A DNA stretch of 64,000 bases from Lucinisca nassula (Eukaryota; Mollusca; Bivalvia; Lucinida; Lucinidae), in contig OY757014.1 in the NCBI GenBank assembly GCA_963580285.1, positions 17,078,334-17,142,333 of the forward strand, in the 5' to 3' direction. The position numbers and the translations under genes are program-made. Below are positions 51,401-57,400 of this stretch, piece by piece. How positions within the stretch are numbered: position 1 is the first letter of the stretch; every line of letters starts with the position of its first letter. Under the pieces are notes generated by a model. The model saw only the letters and a list, made by a program, of their open reading frames with translations. It made no database searches and was not told the DNA's origin.

Positions 51401-54400
51401 CCCGGTTTACCGTCCGTTCGTCTGACCGTTTGTCAAGGCAAACTTGGTACAAACTTGTATCTGGGGATGACAACTTACATGCAAGCATCCATATTTGACC
51501 TTGACCTACATTTCATGGTTCACTGACTTTGTAAAATATTAATACCACCCTAGCGTTCACCCTAATGGTGAAGTTTATTTCTCAAGAACTATAAGAGCTT
51601 TATTAATGATGCTTGCTACAAACTTGTATCTGGGTATGGTAACTTAAATGCAAGCATCCATATTTGACCTTGACCTACATTTCATGGTTCACCGACATTG
51701 TAAAATATTGCGACCACCCTAGCGTTCACCCTAATGGTTGAGTTCATTTCTCAAGAATTAGAGCTTAATGATACTTAGTACAAGCTTGCTTTTAAGAATG
51801 GAAACTTTTGTGCAAGTAGTTCTTTCTTTGAAAATCAGCATAGAGAAATAATCTGTTCAGTCCAGTTGATCAGGTCCAATGTATCCCAAGATTTTCAGGA
51901 CCACCTTGTCCTGTTATTGCACGACCCGCAGAAAAAGCGACCGACTGAAGTCGGTTGATTTTCTAAGAGTGCCCTAAAATCACCGTGTCATTCGGTCATT
52001 CTGTCAGTCTGTCATGTCAGTCTGTCTGTCCGTCCGTAACCCGTTTGTGAAAATTGGTGATAGTGACTTAACCGCTTGGAATATTTAAACAATTTTTGGC
52101 ATACTAATAGATATCAATGAGATCTAACCAATGAACTTGCGAAATATTGCATTCCATTTAGTATAGCCTCGCCGAGGCGAAAAATCCGTAACCCGTTTGT
52201 GAAAATTGGTGATAGTGACTTAACCGCTTGAAATATTTAAACAATGTTTGGCATACTGATAGATATCAATGAGATCTAACCAATGAACTTGCGAAATATT
52301 ACATTCCATTTAGTATAGCCTCGCCGAGGCGAAAAATGTGAAAATTTTCGAACTGCTTCTCCTCGGAAACCGTTGGGCCGATTGAAGTCAAATTTCATAT
52401 GGAGCCTCTATGGGATGGGGCTAACCAAAATTTGCTCATGGGTCCAGCTCACATGACCAAAATGGCCGCCAAGCCATATATGGTCTGTCTGTCTGTCCGT
52501 CCGTAACCCGTTTGTGAAAATTGGTGATAGTGACTTAACCGCTTGGAATATTTAAACAATTTTTGGCATACTGATAGATATCAAAGAGATCTAACCAATG
52601 AACATGCGAAATATTACATTCCATTTAGTATAGCCTCGCAGAGGCGAAAAATGTGAAAATTTTCGAACTGCTTCTCCTCGGAAACCTTTGGGCCGATTGA
52701 AGTCAGATTTCATATGGAGCTTCTATGGGATGGTGAAAACCAAAATTTGCTCATGGGGTCCAGGTCACATGACCAAAATGGCTGCCAAGCCATATATGGT
52801 AAAAACCCTTCAAAAATAGTCTTCTCCAGAACCACTGGGCAGATTTCCACGAAACTTGATAAATGGCATCTGGGACGTAGGCCCATCATAAATTGCTAAA
52901 ATGGTGACCCTGGGTTGATCTTGACCTTCTTTGTGCCTAGGTAAAACTTTGACACATATCCTTTTGTATTGGAAAATGTGAGAATGCATTTTATCCTGCA
53001 AAGGATTCAGAATACAGTACTAAAGTATAAGATATATTTTTGCTCCTTACGATAAGGCGCATTTATTGGGGAAACCTTTTTAGGTCCAGGTCACATGACC
53101 AAAATGGCCGCCATACCCATATATGGTAACACTCATAAAGCTAAAAGCATCCGGCGGGTCGTGCACTTCAGCTGAAGCACTGGTTTGAAAGTTAATGTTG
53201 AAACCTGCTTAATTCTTTTTATATGCCAATTAAAGATCATGCATTAATAAAAAGATGTTGAAGTAAAAATAAATAAATGAATAAATAAATGAATGAATAG
53301 CAACTACAAAATATATTTTAGGTAGAATTCAGTTTTTGCTTAATTCATTTTATTGGCCAACTAAAGATCATGCATTAATAAAAAGATGTTAAAGTAAAAC
53401 ATAAATGAATGAATAAATAAATGGCAACTACAAAATATATTTTAGGTAGAATTCAATTGTTGGTGGATGAGGACGGTTGTAAAAGGAGCTGGGAGGCTGT
53501 CAGAAACATAGGGGCCATGCATGCTTTCATATATGTTGCACAAAAACACACTGGACAGCTCAAATTGGAAGTCTGGAAAATGGTCAAAAGTCTGGAAAAA
53601 GTCAGGGAATTTTGTAATGAAAATTGAGTTGTAACTCCTTCCTTAAGAGTAGATCTTTTTTTTTTTTTCAGAGAGACTTATTTTATCATAATTTTGAAAA
53701 GCAAAAATTGAACTCTGGAAAGTGTGCGTCTTTTTTTAAAAAAGCAGTATATATATATCAAGTTTATCTATTCCCTTTAAGTGTTTACCAGTAAGACTGT
53801 GAGAAAAACTACATCTGTAAATGTCGTCTGCTGAATCTTCTTGCAAACTTTTTAAAAATATTTTTTCATATAGGCAAACAGAGGAGCAGTCAGATCTGGG
53901 TCCGCACTGTTTGCAAAAATAATTTTTAAAGTAACTGGCAGGCGACAAAGCAGATGACCGTTGTCGTGATTGGCGTTTTATGATGTCAGTTGCAACCATT
54001 GTCGTCTGCTTTGTTGTCAGTCAATAACTTTAAAGTCATTGTTGCAAACAGCGTCGTGCCACATCAGACTGCTCCTCTCCTCTATGAGCCATCTGATCAG
54101 GGTCCACACTTTGACTGTACACATTACACAAAAATATGTTTCAAAGTTTACAAGAAGATGCAGCAGACCACATAACATAACAACATTTTCAGATGCACTT
54201 TCTCTTAAGACATCTTAAGGGTTTAACCAGCCTCAGTCTTCAATTAGACCATGATGACTTTTGGCAATTTTTAATGTGGCACAAATCTTTTCCACAATGG
54301 TTTGTGAGCATGTAGAAACATGTGATAATGTTCTCACAGATAAATATGCATGATCAAATTCATGCTCCATTGCAAGCAAAAATGTGTCTTCAGATATGTT

Positions 54401-57400
54401 TGTTTGTTGTATTTGAGGTTTAACGTCCCTGTCAACACTGTAAAGGTCATTTTGGTGACGTTGCTTCCAATTTTGTGGGACTTTTACTCGACATTGAGAT
54501 GAAATGACATCTCAAGCCCTGTCGCCGTATGAAACCAATAGAGTTTATTAGCATGGACGGTACGGCCTCGCACCGCGGTTCCTGGACAGGCTAAGATCCT
54601 CGAAGCGGTTTACCAGTACTAGTGTGCAGGCCGGATTCAGCTCTGCGTGGAATCATCATGCAGCCCATATATTTCTTCAAGCCCCTATGGGCGGGGGCGA
54701 GTCTTCAGATATGACCTTTGCAAAATAGAAGTGGAGGCACTGATGATCAATCAATACACTTGTACTTTCCATCCAAGGCAAAAAAGGGAAAGAAGTACAA
54801 ACACAAAAGCCACATCACCATCATAAAAACATTACAGTACAGTAACAAGGGCTTGACACTATACATGTTTGAAAATAAGGCTTGACACTATTTCAAGCCT
54901 TATCTTTTGGCAATATAAGATGTTTTTTTTTTTTTTGAAAATTCCATCTACTGGTCATGATTAGCAGTCAAAGGTATTAACCCATTTTGTACCGGAACCC
55001 CAGAACAGGTACTTTGGCAAACAGTGCAGGCACAGATCAGACACTGCAGAACAGGGCCTACATTGTTTGCAAAAAGTTCCGCCATTTTCCGAATAAATTT
55101 TAGAGAAAACCCAACCTGACACCCCTAAATTTTGAAATGGACTCCTGCTATAACATAAGATGGTACCAAAAGCATTATGATAACATTAGTTTCTTTAATT
55201 TGATTTTGTACTTTTCAGGCAAGACACTTTGAACCAGTATGGGGTCAAAAGTAAGTAGAGCTATGCTATTTGTGAAAATGATCTTGTGAGCAAGTGTGTA
55301 TGTGTGTGTTTGAGTTTCTTTTTCCCACCAACATCTAAGGTCATGTGGAGATGAGACTTCAATTTAAAGACACATCTATAAGTCTGGATAAGCCCAGAAT
55401 CAGCTGATGACCCCTGGTTTATAAGGCGAGTAGCTTACTCACTACACCACAGAGGCTTCTGTGCAAGATGCAGGTGTACATGCTAAGTATGTACATCCTT
55501 CCATATGTTTACATACGTGATCCTGTTAGACTCCAGTTAAGGTATTTTCACCAGGTAGAACTTGAACTTTTATTTAAGATAGCTACTAGAAACTTAGTTC
55601 AAAAACTTACGTTTGTGGGTACAGTAAGAACATACATGAGTCAAGCATGACCTATATTTCATAGTTCAATGATTTTGTACTTAAGCTTAATTTACAAGTT
55701 TATGGTACCAAGTAGAATCTGACCTTTTATTGATGGTATTGTGTAGAAACTTGTTTATTCCCTAATGGATTTTGAAATTACTTGGCAGAATCATTTCCAT
55801 TATGAGACAATGTGCCACACAAAAAGACCCAGGTTTGTAACTCAAACGTCAAGGCAACACTTAGAGATCAGAGGTAAAAAAAAGTCTATATTTCGTGTCC
55901 TGTCCATAACTTTGTCATTCCTCAATGGAGTTTGAAATTGCGGTGCATAAATGTTAACCATCAGTTCATCATCAGACAATGTGTCGGGCACAGTATCATC
56001 TATAGCTCCAAGGTCAAGGTCACCCCTAGAGGTCAAGGGTCTATTTTTGTCGCACCTACTATTCTGATATAGGCACCCGGTTTTCCATCCGTTTGTTGGT
56101 CTTTCCGCACCAACGAAATGACATTTAGCGGGCAAAAAAATTGGACAGTTTGACACTTAAGTATATATTCGTGAGTCCAAATGGACTTTATTCCGTTATT
56201 TTGGTACTTAAGTGGCAAAAATTTTCTCTTAGGTGGCTTGCCGCTTAAGAGAATTTGCCGCTTAAGTAGTCAATATGCCGACGCCTAGCAACTTAAGTAT
56301 CCGTTTGTGAGAACATTCGTCCGTCTGTTTGTCAAGGCGTCAACATTTGCGACCACCCTAGCGTTCACCCTAATGGTCAAGTTGGAACTATTAGAGCTAC
56401 ATTAATGATACTTGGTACAAATTTGTATCTGGGGATGGCAACTTAAATGCAAGCATCCCTATTTGACATTGGCCTACATTTTATGGTTCACTGACTTTGT
56501 AAAATATTGCGACCACCCAGCGTTCACCCTTATGGTCAAGTTCATTTCTCAAGAACTATAAGAGCATCAATATTGATATTTGGTACAAACTTGAATCTGG
56601 GAATGGCAACTTAAATGCAAGCATCCATATTTGACCTTGACCTAAATTTCATGGTTCACTGACTTTGTAATATATTGCGGCCAACCTAGCGTTCACCCTA
56701 ATGGTCAAGTTTATTTCTCAAGAACTATAAGAGCTTCAATAATGATACTTGGTTCAAACTTGTATCTGGGGATGGCAACTTAAATGCAAGCATCCATATT
56801 TGACCGTGACCTACATTTCATGGTTCACCGACTTTGTAAAATATTGCGACCACCCTAGTGTTCACCCAAATGGTCAAGTTAATTTCTTAAGAACTATAAG
56901 AGCTTCATTTATAATACTTGGTACAAACTTGTATCTGGGGGTGGCAAGTTAAATGCAAGCATCCATATTTGACTTGACCTAGATTTTATGGTACACTGAC
57001 TTTGTAAAATATTGCGACCCCCCCTAGCGTTCACCCAAATGGTCAAGTTAATTTCTCCAGAACTACAAGAGCTTCATTAATGATACTTGGTACAAACTTG
57101 TATCTGGAGATGGAAACTTAAATGCAAGTATCCATATTTGACCTTGACCAACATTTTATGGTTCACTGACTTTGTAAAATATTGTAACCACCCTAGCATT
57201 CACCCTAATGGTTAAGTTCATTTCTCAAGAATTATTACATCTTAATTAATGATACTTAGTTCAAGCTTGCATTTAAGAATGGCAACTTTTATGCAAGCAT
57301 CTGTGTTTGACCTTGGCCTAGATGTCATGGTTCCGTGACTTTTTTTTGTGCCCCACTTAAAATTTTGCATTTGGTTAAAGTTTTATGATAAAGTTTATAG

